NCBI RefSeq assembly: GCF_017877055.1 | Contig: NZ_JAGIPG010000005.1 | Span: 248,001-312,000, forward strand | From: Neorhizobium galegae | GTDB taxonomy: Bacteria; Pseudomonadota; Alphaproteobacteria; Rhizobiales; Rhizobiaceae | Length of the DNA: 64,000 nt | Direction: 5' to 3' | In this document: in pieces, positions 53,614-62,021 of the stretch | Layout of the letters: the number at the start of each line of letters is the position of its first letter | How positions within the stretch are numbered: position 1 is the stretch's first letter | Translations under genes and position numbers: made by a program | The notes under the pieces: model-generated | What the model saw: the letters and a program-made list of their open reading frames with translations, nothing else | Told to the model about the DNA's origin: nothing | Database searches by the model: none

Positions 53614-53877
53614 TCAATAACGGCGCGGGCAGCTATCGATATAGCGGCGGCCATAACGGTCGCGGTAATAGCACTGCCCCGGCTGTTCGGCGACGGAGCC
53701 GATCAAAGCGCCGGAAACGCCGCCGATCGCAGCACCCACGGCCGCGCCGCGCACGTTACCCGTCGCCAGGCCGCCGATCACGGCGCCGGATGCTGCGCCG
53801 ATGCCGGCGCCCTGTTCAGTTGCCGTGCAGCTCGCAAGCGAAGCGCCGACCATCAAAAGCACCAAGGCCTTTTTCAT
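53614..53877 (-). CDS. Small glycine-zipper lipoprotein
   Basis: An 87-residue lipoprotein. The signal peptide MKKALVLLMVGASLASC ends in a lipobox (LASC). The mature part is a glycine zipper (GAGIGAASGAVIGGLATGNVRGAAVGAAIGGVSGALIGSV), likely a membrane-inserted helical hairpin, with a tail QCYYRDRYGRRYIDSCPRRY carrying two cysteines. The ribosome binding site AGGAGG is excellent. It resembles small Glycine-zipper/YMGG-type outer-membrane proteins. It has its own terminator, so it is monocistronic. Confidence 0.8.
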   Translation of the reverse strand: MKKALVLLMVGASLASCTATEQGAGIGAASGAVIGGLATGNVRGAAVGAAIGGVSGALIGSVAEQPGQCYYRDRYGRRYIDSCPRRY

Positions 53878-54191
53878 GAAATCCTCCTGTTTGTTCTTCG
53901 TCTTGTCCGGCTGTCTTGCAGGCTCCGGACGTTTCCGCGGGCCAGTTCTGCAACAACCATCAATGGGAACAATAGGTCGCTATATGCAAGAGTCCATATG
54001 AGCTCAATATTTTAAACCAGGATTTTTGGTTTGGTTTGCCGACAGTTACTCGGCTTCGGTGGAATCGCAGGGTGGTCGCTTGTCTGATGGCCGACCAAAA
54101 TATTGCCGTTTCCGTAGAAAGTAGCGGTTGATCCCCTAAGTAAAAAAGCAAATGATGGGCGCGTGTCCGGGAGGGACGCGAGGAGGACAAT
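53878..54191. other. Divergent promoter region, lipoprotein gene and coxS
   Basis: A 314-base gap between divergent genes. It must hold both promoters. The only structure noted is AAACCA with TGGTTT (54014-54032). GAGGAGG sits just before the coxS ATG. No ORF of note or mobile element was seen. Confidence 0.5.
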
Positions 54192-54680
54192 ATGACGAAA
54201 GTGACGCTGACCGTGAACGGCCGCACGATGAGCGGCGAGTGCGAAGATCGCACCCTGCTCGTGCATTTTATCCGCGAAAAACTTGGTCTGACCGGAACGC
54301 ATGTGGGCTGCGATACGACCCAGTGCGGTGCCTGCGTCATCCATATGGACGGCCATTCGGTGAAGAGCTGTTCGATCCTGGCGGTGCAGGCTTCCGGTTC
54401 GACGATCACGACGATCGAAGGTCTTGCCGGCCAGGGCGAATTGCATCCGGTCCAGGCGGCCTTCAAGGAACATCACGGCCTGCAATGCGGCTTCTGCACG
54501 CCCGGCATGGTGATGACGGCGGTCGACCTGATCAACCGCGAAGGCGGGCACCTGACCGAAGAGACAGTCCGTGCCGGGCTCGAAGGCAATATCTGTCGGT
54601 GCACCGGCTACCACAACATCGTCAAGGCGATCCTCGCCGCCGATGCCGAAATAGCCGGCAGCCGCCAGGCCGCTGAATAG
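54192..54680 (+). CDS. Molybdenum hydroxylase 2Fe-2S subunit (CoxS type)
   Basis: A 162-residue iron-sulfur subunit of the xanthine dehydrogenase/CO dehydrogenase family. The ferredoxin-type cluster ligands are Cys40, Cys45, Cys48 and Cys60, and the second 2Fe-2S cluster uses Cys99, Cys102, Cys135 and Cys137 (CGFC, CRC). It passes electrons from the molybdenum centre in the large subunit to FAD. Gene order here is small-large-medium, and the large subunit follows after a repeat-bearing 120-base gap. Ribosome binding site GAGGAGG. Confidence 0.93.
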   Translation: MTKVTLTVNGRTMSGECEDRTLLVHFIREKLGLTGTHVGCDTTQCGACVIHMDGHSVKSCSILAVQASGSTITTIEGLAGQGELHPVQAAFKEHHGLQCGFCTPGMVMTAVDLINREGGHLTEETVRAGLEGNICRCTGYHNIVKAILAADAEIAGSRQAAE

Positions 54681-54777
54681 GTGAGTAGTGAGTAGTCGTT
54701 AGTGAGCAGTGGTTCACGCGCCGCTTTGGTTTTGAACTCCTTACTACCGACTAATTCCTAGTCACTGCTCACTTAAC
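54681..54777. repeat. Repeat-bearing inverted element between coxS and coxL genes
   Basis: Degenerate GTGAGTAGT-like units (54681-54712) pair with the far end: AGTGAGCAGTG (54701-54711) and CACTGCTCACT (54763-54773) are perfect 11-base arms about 50 bases apart. The rest of both arms is also made of GTGAG/AGT-type units. In the transcript this would fold between the small- and large-subunit genes, perhaps setting their ratio. Confidence 0.6.
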
Positions 54778-54800
54778 CACCATCTCGGGAGGAGATGAAC

Positions 54801-57146
54801 ATGGGTGTTGAAGGAATCGGTGCACGCGTTACGCGCAAGGAAGACAAACGCTTTCTGACCGGCAAGGGCCGCTACACGGACGACATGACCGTTCCGGGCA
54901 TGAAGTATGCCTGTTTCGTGCGCAGCCCCTATGCGCATGCGAAAATCAGCAATATCGATGCGACCGCGGCGAAAGCCATGCCGGGCGTCATCGACGTGCT
55001 CGACGGCAAGCAGCTTCAGGCGGACGGCATCGGCAATCTCATCTGCGGCTGGATGATCCATTCCAAGGACGGGTCGCCGATGAGGATGGGTGCCTGGCAT
55101 CCGCTCGCGGTCGATACCGTTCGTTATGTGGGCGACGCGATCGCCATCGTTGTCGCCGACTCCTCAGGCGAGGCGCGCGATGCTGCGGAAGCCGTGGTCA
55201 TCGATTACGAACAGCTTCCGGTCGTGACCGAGGCCGTCGCGGCACTTGCCTCCGGCGCGCCGCAGATCCACCCGGAAGCGCCCGGCAACCTGATCTTCGA
55301 CTGGCAGATCGGCGAACCTGATGCGGTGGACAAGGCGATCGCGGCGGCCGCGCATGTCACCGAAATCGAGATCCTCAACAACCGCCTTTCGCCGAACCCG
55401 ATGGAGCCGCGCGCCACGCTCGGCATCTACGACACGGCGGAAGATCACTATACCTGCTATACGACCAGCCAGAACCCGCATGTGGCGCGGCTGGTGATGA
55501 GCGCCTTCTATAATGTCGCACCGGAAAACAAGCTGCGCGTCATCGCGCCGGATGTCGGCGGCGGGTTCGGTTCGAAGATCTATATCTATCCTGAAGAGAT
55601 CATCTGTCTCTGGGCATCGAAGAAGACCGGCGTGCCGGTGAAATGGACCTCGGACCGCACCGAGGCGTTCCTGACCGACGCGCATGGCCGCGACCACGTC
55701 TCGAAGGTGAAGATGGCGTTTGATGCCAACAACCGGATCACGGCGCTGAAGGTCGATACGATCGCCAATCTCGGCGCCTATATGTCGCTGTTCTCCTCGG
55801 CGGTGCCGACCTATCTCTATGCGACGCTGCTGTCCGGCCAATATGCGATCCCGGCGATCCACGCCAATGTCCGCACCGTCTATACCAATACGGTGCCGGT
55901 CGATGCTTACCGCGGCGCCGGCCGCCCGGAAGCGACCTACCTGCTGGAACGCACGATGGAGACCGCGGCCCGCGAACTCGGCATCTCGCCGGCGGAGCTG
56001 CGCAAGATCAACTTCATCCGCTCCTTCCCATATCAGACGCCCGTTATCATGAACTACGATGCGGGCGATTACGAAGCTTCGCTGAATGCGGCGATGCAGG
56101 CCGCCGATTGGGCAGGTTTTGCCGCCCGGCGATCGCAATCCGAAGCCAAAGGCAAGAAGCGCGGCATCGGCATGAGCTGCTATATCGAGGCCTGCGGCAT
56201 CGCGCCGTCGGCCGCGGTCGGCTCGCTCGGCGCCGGCGTGGGCCTTTGGGAATCCGCCGAAGTGCGGGTCAATGCGGTCGGCACGATCGAGGTGCTGACC
56301 GGGTCGCACAGCCATGGCCAGGGCCATGAAACGACCTTCGCGCAGCTTGTCGCCGGCCGCCTCGGCGTGCCGATCGAGAGCATCAACATCGTGCACGGCG
56401 ATACCGACAAGGTGCAGATGGGCATGGGCACCTACGGATCGCGCTCAGGCGCCGTCGGCATGTCGGCGGTCGTCAAGGCGCTCGACAAGGTCGAGGCCAA
56501 GGCGAAGAAGATCGCCGCACATCTGATGGAGGCGTCCGAGGAGGATATCGTCATCGAGAACGGCGAGCTGAAGGTCGCAGGCACCGACAAGTCGGTGCCG
56601 TGGTTCCAGGTGGCGCTCGCTTCCTATACCGCCCACAACCTGCCGTCCGGCATGGAACCGGGCTTGAAGGAAACCGCCTTCTACGATCCCTCCAACTTCA
56701 CCTTCCCCGCCGGCTGCTACATTGCCGAAGTGGAGATCGACCCGGATACCGGCGAGACGGATATCGTCCAGTTCGTCGCGGCCGACGATTTCGGCAATAT
56801 CATCAACCCGATGATCGTCGAGGGCCAGGTGCATGGCGGCATTGCCCAGGGCATCGGCCAGGCGCTGCTCGAAAACGTCCAGTATGACGCCAACGGCCAG
56901 CTTCTGACGGCAAGCTACATGGACTATGCCATGCCGCGCGCCGACGACCTGCCGTCGTTCACGCTGTCACATCAGAACACGCCTTGCCCGGGCAATCCGC
57001 TTGGCATCAAGGGCTGCGGCGAGGCGGGTGCTATCGGCTCCCCGCCGGCGCTGATCAACGCCATCACCGATGCGATCGGCCACAATAAGCTCACCATGCC
57101 GGCGACCCCGATGAAGGTCTGGCAGGCATTGCACTCGGCTCACTGA
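54801..57146 (+). CDS. Molybdenum hydroxylase large subunit (CoxL form II-like)
   Basis: A 781-residue molybdopterin-binding catalytic subunit of the CO dehydrogenase/xanthine dehydrogenase family. The active-site loop is AYRGAGR at residues 369-375, the form II signature; form I CO dehydrogenases have AYxCSFR with the copper-binding cysteine. The catalytic glutamate is Glu741 in GCGEAGAIG, and GSHSHGQGHETTFAQ is the molybdopterin-binding block. The ATG at 54801 suits GGGAGGAG better than the ATG at 54795. Substrate is not known; CO oxidation should not be assumed for form II. Confidence 0.9.
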   Translation: MGVEGIGARVTRKEDKRFLTGKGRYTDDMTVPGMKYACFVRSPYAHAKISNIDATAAKAMPGVIDVLDGKQLQADGIGNLICGWMIHSKDGSPMRMGAWHPLAVDTVRYVGDAIAIVVADSSGEARDAAEAVVIDYEQLPVVTEAVAALASGAPQIHPEAPGNLIFDWQIGEPDAVDKAIAAAAHVTEIEILNNRLSPNPMEPRATLGIYDTAEDHYTCYTTSQNPHVARLVMSAFYNVAPENKLRVIAPDVGGGFGSKIYIYPEEIICLWASKKTGVPVKWTSDRTEAFLTDAHGRDHVSKVKMAFDANNRITALKVDTIANLGAYMSLFSSAVPTYLYATLLSGQYAIPAIHANVRTVYTNTVPVDAYRGAGRPEATYLLERTMETAARELGISPAELRKINFIRSFPYQTPVIMNYDAGDYEASLNAAMQAADWAGFAARRSQSEAKGKKRGIGMSCYIEACGIAPSAAVGSLGAGVGLWESAEVRVNAVGTIEVLTGSHSHGQGHETTFAQLVAGRLGVPIESINIVHGDTDKVQMGMGTYGSRSGAVGMSAVVKALDKVEAKAKKIAAHLMEASEEDIVIENGELKVAGTDKSVPWFQVALASYTAHNLPSGMEPGLKETAFYDPSNFTFPAGCYIAEVEIDPDTGETDIVQFVAADDFGNIINPMIVEGQVHGGIAQGIGQALLENVQYDANGQLLTASYMDYAMPRADDLPSFTLSHQNTPCPGNPLGIKGCGEAGAIGSPPALINAITDAIGHNKLTMPATPMKVWQALHSAH

Positions 57147-57157
57147 GGAGAGAAGAC

Positions 57158-57955
57158 ATGTATGCTACCAGCTACCATCGTGCATCCTCGGTGGAAGATG
57201 CCGTCAAGCTCAAGTCGGCCAACGAGGAGGGTAGATACCTTTCCGGCGGCATGACCTTGATCGCGACTATGAAACAGCGGCTCGCCGCACCGAGCGACCT
57301 GATTGATCTTCGCCACATTCCGGCAATCCGGGGCATTCGGATCGAAGGCCGCAAGGTGACGATCGGTGCCGCCACGCCGCATGCGGACGTGGCCGCTTCG
57401 CGCGAGCTTGCCGCCATCTGTCCGGCGATCTGCAAGCTTGCCGGCCATATCGGCGATCCGCACGTGCGTCACATGGGCACGATCGGCGGATCGATCGCCA
57501 ACAACGACCCGGCGGCGGATTATCCCGCCGGCCTGCTCGGGCTCGGCGCGACCGTTGTCACCGATCGTCGTTCGATTTCGGCCGACGACTTCTTCACCGG
57601 TCTTTTCGAGACCGCGCTGGAGGAGGGCGAGATGGTGACGTCGGTCACCTTCGAGGCGCCGGAAAAGGCGGGCTACGCCAAGTTCAACAACCCGGCCTCG
57701 CGTTTTGCGATGACGGGCGTGTTCGCGGCCAAGACCGCCGGCGGCATCCGCGTTGCGGTTACCGGCGCCGGCGCATCCGGGGTCTTCCGTCATCCGGGCT
57801 TCGAACAGGCGCTGGCCTCCAACTGGTCGCCGGATGCGTTGAGCAATGTTGCGGTCGATGCCTCCAACCTGATGGCGGACATGCACGCGAACGCGGAATA
57901 CCGCGCCAATCTCGTCAAGGTCATGGCGAAAAGGGCGGTTGCATCTGCCGGTTGA
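57158..57955 (+). CDS. Molybdenum hydroxylase FAD subunit (CoxM type)
   Basis: A 265-residue FAD-binding subunit of the same complex. The two FAD motifs are visible: GGMTLIATMKQRLAAPSDLIDLRHI near residue 30 and HMGTIGGSIANNDPAADYPAGLLGLGATVV near residue 105. The C-terminal domain follows. It begins 11 bases after coxL with GAGGAGAG as ribosome binding site. Electrons would go from the Mo site through CoxS-type clusters to this FAD and on to a respiratory acceptor. A strong terminator follows the stop. Confidence 0.92.
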   Translation: MYATSYHRASSVEDAVKLKSANEEGRYLSGGMTLIATMKQRLAAPSDLIDLRHIPAIRGIRIEGRKVTIGAATPHADVAASRELAAICPAICKLAGHIGDPHVRHMGTIGGSIANNDPAADYPAGLLGLGATVVTDRRSISADDFFTGLFETALEEGEMVTSVTFEAPEKAGYAKFNNPASRFAMTGVFAAKTAGGIRVAVTGAGASGVFRHPGFEQALASNWSPDALSNVAVDASNLMADMHANAEYRANLVKVMAKRAVASAG

Positions 57956-57984
57956 GGCGAATCGAGAGCACCGGTAAAAGCCCG

Positions 57985-58012
57985 GAAGAGCGGTGATGCC
58001 GCTCTTCTTTTT
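57985..58012 (+). terminator. Intrinsic terminator of the CoxSLM-type operon
   Basis: Perfect 9-base arms GAAGAGCGG and CCGCTCTTC, then TTTTT. It ends 30-57 bases after the CoxM-type stop and just before the hemA control region. Confidence 0.9.
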
Positions 58013-58017
58013 GCTGC

Positions 58018-58031
58018 TTGACGTGGATCAA
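58018..58031 (+). promoter_or_regulatory. FNR/FixK-type box upstream of hemA
   Basis: TTGACGTGGATCAA fits the FNR/FixK consensus TTGAYNNNNATCAA at all fixed positions. It lies 149 bases before the hemA start. If it sits about 41 bases before the transcription start, as in class II sites, transcription would begin near 58066. This suggests induction by FnrN or FixK when oxygen is low. Confidence 0.7.
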
Positions 58032-58179
58032 TTCTCACATTTTCGAAATCGCTTACCTTTTTATTGGAATAATTCAAAAAAAGCGGGCCTTTTGCCGCAG
58101 GTTGGTTCTATTCGCGTGGTGCGGGGTTGACGAAAAGCGCGGCTGAAACCAAAACCGAGGCAGGTTCTGGAGTGTGAGC

Positions 58180-59394
58180 ATGGACTTCGAGGCATTTTTC
58201 AAGAGCGAACTGGACGGTCTTCACGGGGAGGGCCGTTACCGGGTGTTCGCCGATCTGGAGAGGCATCGCGGCAATTTTCCCCGCGCCACGCGCCACACTC
58301 CCGATGGCCCGAAGGAAGTGACCGTCTGGTGTTCCAACGATTATCTCGGCATGGGCCAGCACCCCGCCGTGATCGAGGCGATGAAGGAAGCCATCGATCA
58401 CTGTGGCGCGGGTGCGGGAGGCACCCGGAATATTTCTGGCACCACGCATTACCACGTCATGCTCGAGCGTGAACTGGCGGATCTGCACGGCAAGGAAGCC
58501 GGCCTGATCTTCAATTCCGGTTATATGTCGAACTGGGCGACGCTCGGCACGCTCGGCCAGAAGATCCCCGGCCTGATCATTTTCTCCGATGCGCTGAACC
58601 ACGCCTCGATGATCGAGGGCATCCGTTACGCCAAGTGCGAACGGGTGATCTGGAAGCACAACGATCTCAACGACCTCGAAGCCAAGCTGGCGGCCGCCGA
58701 TCCGAACGCGCCGAAGCTGATCGCCTTCGAAAGCGTCTATTCGATGGATGGCGACATCTCGCCGATCAAGGAAATCTGCGATCTTGCCGACAAATACGGC
58801 GCGATGACCTATCTCGATGAAGTGCATGCGGTCGGCATGTATGGTCCGCGCGGCGGCGGCATTGCCGAACGCGAAGGCCTGATGGACCGCCTGACGGTCA
58901 TCGAAGGTACGCTCGGCAAGGCTTTTGGCGTGATGGGCGGTTATATCGCCGCTTCCACCGCGCTCTGCGATTTCATCCGTTCCTTCGCCTCGGGCTTCAT
59001 CTTCACGACGGCGCTGCCGCCGGCGCTGGCGGCCGGGGCGATCGCCTCGATCCGGCATCTGAAGGCAAGCCCATTCGAGCGCGTCCGCCATCAGGACCGC
59101 GTCAAGAAGCTGCGCACGATGCTCGACAGCCAAGGCATTCCGCACATGCACAACCCCAGCCATATCGTTCCGGTCATCGTCGGCGATGCGGCCAAGTGCA
59201 AGTGGATCTCGGATATCCTGCTCGACACCTGCAATGTCTATGTGCAGCCGATCAACTATCCGACCGTGCCGCGCAAGACCGAACGCCTGCGCATCACCCC
59301 GACGCCGCTGCACAGCGATGCGGATATCGAGCACCTGGTCGGTTCGCTGCACCAGCTTTGGTCGCGCTGCGCGCTGGCGCGGCATGTGGCTTGA
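58180..59394 (+). CDS. hemA: 5-aminolevulinate synthase
   Basis: Pyridoxal phosphate enzyme that joins glycine and succinyl-CoA, the first step of haem synthesis in alphaproteobacteria (Shemin pathway). The 404-residue protein has WCSNDYLGMGQHPAVIEAM, GAGGTRNISGTTHYH, and the cofactor lysine Lys247 in GTLGKAFGVMGG. A GTG start two codons upstream is possible, but MDFEAFF is the family start. It uses succinyl-CoA from the nearby 2-oxoglutarate dehydrogenase. Upstream lies an FNR/FixK-type box; downstream is a terminator overlapping dxr. Confidence 0.96.
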   Translation: MDFEAFFKSELDGLHGEGRYRVFADLERHRGNFPRATRHTPDGPKEVTVWCSNDYLGMGQHPAVIEAMKEAIDHCGAGAGGTRNISGTTHYHVMLERELADLHGKEAGLIFNSGYMSNWATLGTLGQKIPGLIIFSDALNHASMIEGIRYAKCERVIWKHNDLNDLEAKLAAADPNAPKLIAFESVYSMDGDISPIKEICDLADKYGAMTYLDEVHAVGMYGPRGGGIAEREGLMDRLTVIEGTLGKAFGVMGGYIAASTALCDFIRSFASGFIFTTALPPALAAGAIASIRHLKASPFERVRHQDRVKKLRTMLDSQGIPHMHNPSHIVPVIVGDAAKCKWISDILLDTCNVYVQPINYPTVPRKTERLRITPTPLHSDADIEHLVGSLHQLWSRCALARHVA

Positions 59395-59420
59395 ACGATC
59401 GACAAAGATCCGGATTACGA

Positions 59421-59447
59421 ATGGCCGCTCACGCGGCCATTTCTTTT
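59421..59447 (+). terminator. hemA terminator, embedded in the dxr 3' end
   Basis: Perfect 8-base arms ATGGCCGC and GCGGCCAT with a TCAC loop, followed by TTCTTTTT. The loop and T run lie on the last codons of the convergent dxr gene, so the same bases encode the Dxr C-terminus. Confidence 0.85.
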
Positions 59448-60616
59448 TGCGCGACGATCTCGCCAGCGCGGCGCCGTGCTTCGGCATCCGCCGCAAACAC
59501 TTCGTCCATGGTCGTCGCCGCGCCATAGCTCACCATGTCGTCCATCACCTGTTCGGCGATATCCGCCATGTTGAGAAAACCGATGCGGCCGGCGCAGAAG
59601 GCGTGGAAGGCGATCTCTTCGGCGGCGTTCATCACCGCGCCCTGCACGCCACCGCGTTCCAGAGCCGTGCGGGCCAGCCGGAGCGCCGGGAAACGCACCT
59701 CGTCTGGTGCCTCGAAATCCAGCCTTGCGAGCTTGGCGAAATCCAGCCGCTCGACATCGAGCTTCGGACGGTTCGGGTAGGCGAGCGCATAACCGATCGC
59801 GGTGCGCATGTCGGGACAGCCGAGTTGGGCCAGCACCGAGCCGTCGCGATAACCGACCATGGAATGGATGACCGATTGCGGATGTACGATCACCTCGATC
59901 TGGTCCGGCCGCAGATTGAAGAGGTGTTTCGCCTCGATCATCTCCAGCGCCTTGTTGAACATCGAGGCGCTGCCGATCGAGATTTTCAGGCCCATCGACC
60001 AGTTGGGGTGGGCGCGGGCGATATCCGCGGTGACGCCCGCCATCTGCTCGCGCGTCCAGGTGCGGAACGGGCCGCCGGAGGCGGTGAGCACGATGCGTTC
60101 GATCGCGTGGTGCTGGTCGTCTTCGAGCGACTGGAAGATGGCGCTGTGCTCGCTGTCGACCGGGATCAGTCGTCCGCCGCCTTCCGCGACTGCCCTGACG
60201 AACAGTTCGCCGGCGGAGACGAGGCATTCCTTGTTGGCGAGCGCGATATCAGCGCCGCGCTTTGCGGCAGCCAGCGTCGGCGCAAGGCCGGCGGTGCCCA
60301 CGATCGCGGCCATCACCCAGTCGGAGGGGCGCGCCCCCGCTTCAATCAGCGCCTCGCGGCCGGCCGCAACTTCGATGCCGCTTCCGGCAAGAGCATCCTT
60401 CAGCGCCGCATACTGGCGGTCGTCGGCGGTAACCGCGAGCTTCGCGCCGCAAACCCTCGCCTGGTCGGCCAAAAGCGCAATATTGCTGTTGCCGGTGATT
60501 GCCACGACCTCGAAGGTCTCCCGGCCACCAAGCTGGTTCACCACATCCAAAGTATTGACGCCGATCGAGCCGGTGGAACCGAGGATGCTGATGCGGCGCT
60601 TGCCGGTGTCGGCCAT
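59429..60616 (-). CDS. dxr: 1-deoxy-D-xylulose 5-phosphate reductoisomerase
   Basis: NADPH enzyme of 395 residues that makes 2-C-methyl-D-erythritol 4-phosphate, the committed step of the MEP isoprenoid pathway. The Rossmann motif SILGSTGSIGVNTLDVV is near residue 10, ALANKECLVSAG near 125, and the metal/substrate site is VDSEHSAIFQ and SGGPF. The frame is open well upstream, and an ATG at 60628 exists, but the ATG at 60616 (MADTGKRRISILG) has GGAAG in the right place. Its 3' end overlaps the hemA terminator. Confidence 0.94.
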   Translation of the reverse strand: MADTGKRRISILGSTGSIGVNTLDVVNQLGGRETFEVVAITGNSNIALLADQARVCGAKLAVTADDRQYAALKDALAGSGIEVAAGREALIEAGARPSDWVMAAIVGTAGLAPTLAAAKRGADIALANKECLVSAGELFVRAVAEGGGRLIPVDSEHSAIFQSLEDDQHHAIERIVLTASGGPFRTWTREQMAGVTADIARAHPNWSMGLKISIGSASMFNKALEMIEAKHLFNLRPDQIEVIVHPQSVIHSMVGYRDGSVLAQLGCPDMRTAIGYALAYPNRPKLDVERLDFAKLARLDFEAPDEVRFPALRLARTALERGGVQGAVMNAAEEIAFHAFCAGRIGFLNMADIAEQVMDDMVSYGAATTMDEVFAADAEARRRAGEIVAQKEMAA

Positions 60617-60746
60617 GCTGTCTTCCATTTCCCAAAGCTGCCTTCGGTCTACAAGCGAAAGCCGCGGCTCACAAGAGCGGGCTTGAATTCGGCCCGCCTG
60701 CGACCAAGTGCAGCTTGCACAAAGGGTGCTCTTGGCGCGAAGTGGG

Positions 60747-61979
60747 ATGATGAGCGAACACCGTGAACTCCAGACGACTTGCGTGATCGCCGGCGCCGGT
60801 CCGGCGGGGTTGATGCTCGGCCTTCTGCTGGCCCGGGCCGGCGTCGATGTCACGGTGGTCGAAACACACGCGGATTTCCTGCGCGATTTTCGCGGCGATA
60901 CAATCCATCCTTCGACGCTGGAGGTGATGCATGAGCTCGGCCTGATCGACGAATTTTTGCAGCTGCCGCACACGCGGGCGCCAAAATTGTCCGCAGAGAT
61001 GGGCGGGAAGACGATCACCATCGCGGATTTTTCGCGGCTGCCGGTCAGGAACCGCTTCATCGCCTTCATGCCGCAATGGGACTTTTTGAGTTTTCTCGCC
61101 GAAAAAGCGCGGGCCTACCCTAATTTCCGGCTGGTCATGCAGGCGAAGGTGACGGAGGTGCTGGAGGAGCAGGGGGCGATCTCCGGCCTTATCCTGAAGA
61201 CTCCGGAAGGAGGGCTCACCATCCGCTCGACGCTCGTCGTCGGTGCCGACGGCCGCAATTCCGTCGTCCGCGAAAAGGCCGGGCTCGATGTGGAGAGTTT
61301 CGGCATTCCGAGCGAGGTCATCTGGATGAAGCTGTCGAAGCAGAAGGACGATCCGAACGAGGTGATGGGCCATGCCGGCCCGCGCCAGGGTTTCGTGCTG
61401 ATCGATCGCGGCGACTATTGGCAATGCGGTTATGTGATCCGCCGCACCACGTTTGCGGAGATCCGCGAGAAGGGCATCGAAGCCTTCCGGCGGATGGTCG
61501 CCGATGTCTCGCCGCTGCCGGCCGAGCGGATGCAGGAAATCCGCAGTTTCGACGATACGAACCTGCTGACGGTGCGCATCGACCGGCTGAAGCAATGGTG
61601 GCGGACCGGGCTGATCTGCATCGGCGACGCCGCGCATGCCATGTCGCCGATCGGCGGCGTCGGCGTCAATCTGGCCATCCAGGACGCGGTGGCGGCCGCC
61701 AATTTCCTTGCCGCACCGTTGCGCGAGGATCGCCTCACCGATGCCGATCTCGCCGCCGTCGAAAAGCGGCGCAGTTTTCCGACCAGGGCGACGCAGAAGC
61801 TGCAGTTGATGATGAGGAGCAGCCGGCGAACGGATCAGGCGGACGATCGGAAAAGCAAAGGCCCGCCGGCCTTCATCCGGGGCATCGCCCGCTTTCCGCT
61901 GCTCGCCCATCTCGCCGGCCGGCTGATCGGCCTCGGCTTCCGCATGGAGCATGTGCGGGTCACCCCAGGCAACCTTTGA
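60747..61979 (+). CDS. FAD-dependent aromatic-ring-type monooxygenase
   Basis: A 410-residue flavoprotein of the UbiH/p-hydroxybenzoate hydroxylase fold. The FAD motif is VIAGAGPAGLMLGLLLARAG (about residues 14-33), the second region is VVGADGRNSVVREKAGL near 170, and the third is LICIGDAAHAMSPIGGVGVNLAIQDA near 290. The frame opens earlier, but ATG at 60747 or 60750 gives the family start. It is divergent from dxr and precedes a DUF2937 gene by 42 bases. The substrate is unknown; a role in ubiquinone or aromatic metabolism is possible. Confidence 0.85.
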   Translation: MMSEHRELQTTCVIAGAGPAGLMLGLLLARAGVDVTVVETHADFLRDFRGDTIHPSTLEVMHELGLIDEFLQLPHTRAPKLSAEMGGKTITIADFSRLPVRNRFIAFMPQWDFLSFLAEKARAYPNFRLVMQAKVTEVLEEQGAISGLILKTPEGGLTIRSTLVVGADGRNSVVREKAGLDVESFGIPSEVIWMKLSKQKDDPNEVMGHAGPRQGFVLIDRGDYWQCGYVIRRTTFAEIREKGIEAFRRMVADVSPLPAERMQEIRSFDDTNLLTVRIDRLKQWWRTGLICIGDAAHAMSPIGGVGVNLAIQDAVAAANFLAAPLREDRLTDADLAAVEKRRSFPTRATQKLQLMMRSSRRTDQADDRKSKGPPAFIRGIARFPLLAHLAGRLIGLGFRMEHVRVTPGNL

Positions 61980-62021
61980 CGGCTCCGCATCGTTGATCGG
62001 CAAAACAACCGAGGTTTTGCC

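Noticed and set aside
55905..55925. Reading the CoxSLM-type operon as a true aerobic CO dehydrogenase
   Set aside because: The active-site loop is AYRGAGR (form II) without the copper-binding cysteine of form I.
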